From Enterenecus faecium (GTDB lineage: Bacteria > Bacillota > Clostridia > Oscillospirales > Oscillospiraceae): a DNA stretch of 12,655 bases. A program made the translations under genes and the position numbers. Location of the stretch: positions 1 through 12,655 of the forward strand of contig DVFO01000011.1 in the NCBI GenBank assembly GCA_018713215.1, given 5' to 3'. The notes beneath the pieces were generated by a model. That model saw nothing but the letters and a program-made list of their open reading frames with translations. It did not search any database and had not been told where the DNA came from. Positions 12,405 through 12,655 of this stretch are shown here, piece after piece; the stretch's first letter is position 1; every line of letters begins with the position of its first letter.

Positions 12405-12423
12405 ATATTTAGAACACAGTAGA

Positions 12424-12454
12424 CAGGGCCTGGAGGGAATTCCTCTGGGCTCTG
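12424..12454 (+). terminator. Terminator-like hairpin with G-U pairs
   Basis: A 13-bp stem, CAGGGCCTGGAGG (12424-12436) with CCTCTGGGCTCTG (12442-12454), has several G-T(U) pairs and a 5-base loop. The sequence after it is pyrimidine- and AT-rich, but the first T run is short. It probably ends the sigma operon. Confidence 0.6.
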
Positions 12455-12512
12455 CCTCTGTTTCTATTGTAAATAAAATTTTCAAAAATTTTTCTTTTTT
12501 CTCTGTCACATT

Positions 12513-12541
12513 TTGACTATGCCAATACATGTATGGAATAG
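12513..12541 (+). promoter_or_regulatory. Possible promoter of the next gene
   Basis: TTGACT (12513-12518) is a good -35, but the -10 at 17-18 bp spacing (GAATAG or AATAGA) is poor. The 10-bp palindrome ATACATGTAT (12525-12534) occupies the spacer and could be an operator. The surrounding 12455-12575 is AT-rich and otherwise empty. Confidence 0.3.
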
Positions 12542-12575
12542 AAGCATCCAATCACAGGAGAAAGAGGTGAGTCCC

Positions 12576-12655
12576 ATGGGGCATATCTACGCCGACACTG
12601 ACAGAACAACAAACAGTACTCAAAATACAGAAAGGTGTGACGACATGAAGAAAAT
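12576..12655 (+). CDS. Start of a gene cut by the window edge
   Basis: An open frame from ATG 12576-12578, behind GAAAGAGGTGA, reads MGHIYADTDRTTNSTQNTER and runs to the end of the window. A second in-frame ATG at 12645 begins MKK, preceded by GAAAGGTG, and its first 11 bases are identical to those of the secreted gene at 11982. If 12645 is the start, the gene may encode another signal-peptide protein. Too little is visible to say what it does. Confidence 0.45.
   Translation, partial: MGHIYADTDRTTNSTQNTERCDDMKK

Noticed and set aside
1..12655. tRNA or rRNA genes
   Set aside because: No cloverleaf with a conserved T-loop and no rRNA-like stretch was seen on either strand.

Overview
This 12.7-kb window looks like chromosomal DNA of a Gram-positive anaerobe of the class Clostridia, probably an Oscillospiraceae-type gut bacterium (inference). 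The grounds are: a perfect HrcA/CIRCE operator in front of groESL; strong AGGAGG ribosome sites throughout; GC-rich coding with AT-rich promoters; an ECF sigma/DUF4367-type anti-sigma pair; and a 'CTCCCT...AGGGAG' structured repeat of a kind I associate with that family. No database search was possible, so the taxon is not firm.

Region 1 (1-2600) is accessory DNA. It starts with a bidirectional terminator and a truncated XRE regulator that still has its promoter. Next come a VbhA-like antitoxin and Fic toxin pair with its own promoter and terminator, and a 221-aa protein with two related helix-turn-helix segments. The last gene is a divergent XRE repressor-like gene, with a palindrome between the two divergent promoters. 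The region ends in a ~207-bp hairpin-rich repeat.

Region 2 (2614-7154), all on the minus strand, is housekeeping. The CIRCE-controlled groES-groEL operon is followed upstream by a second operon holding an RlmL/YpsC-like rRNA methyltransferase and a DagK/YegS-like lipid kinase. The groES-groEL junction is abnormal. A 148-bp insert carrying five consecutive hairpins is flanked by a 61-bp direct repeat made of the last 19 codons of groES plus its stop. The two copies differ at 5 positions, all third codon positions. This is the most unusual structure in the window.

Region 3 (7210-10428), plus strand, holds an NfeD/SPFH membrane pair ending in a terminator, then three tightly spaced genes of unknown function (two membrane proteins and one soluble helical protein).

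Region 4 (10478-12655), plus strand, holds an ECF-type sigma factor overlapping a membrane-anchored anti-sigma candidate, then a small secreted protein, a terminator-like hairpin, and the start of another gene cut by the window edge. The likely logic is envelope sensing: the anti-sigma protein holds the sigma factor at the membrane and senses through its outer domain, and the secreted protein is either an output or a partner.
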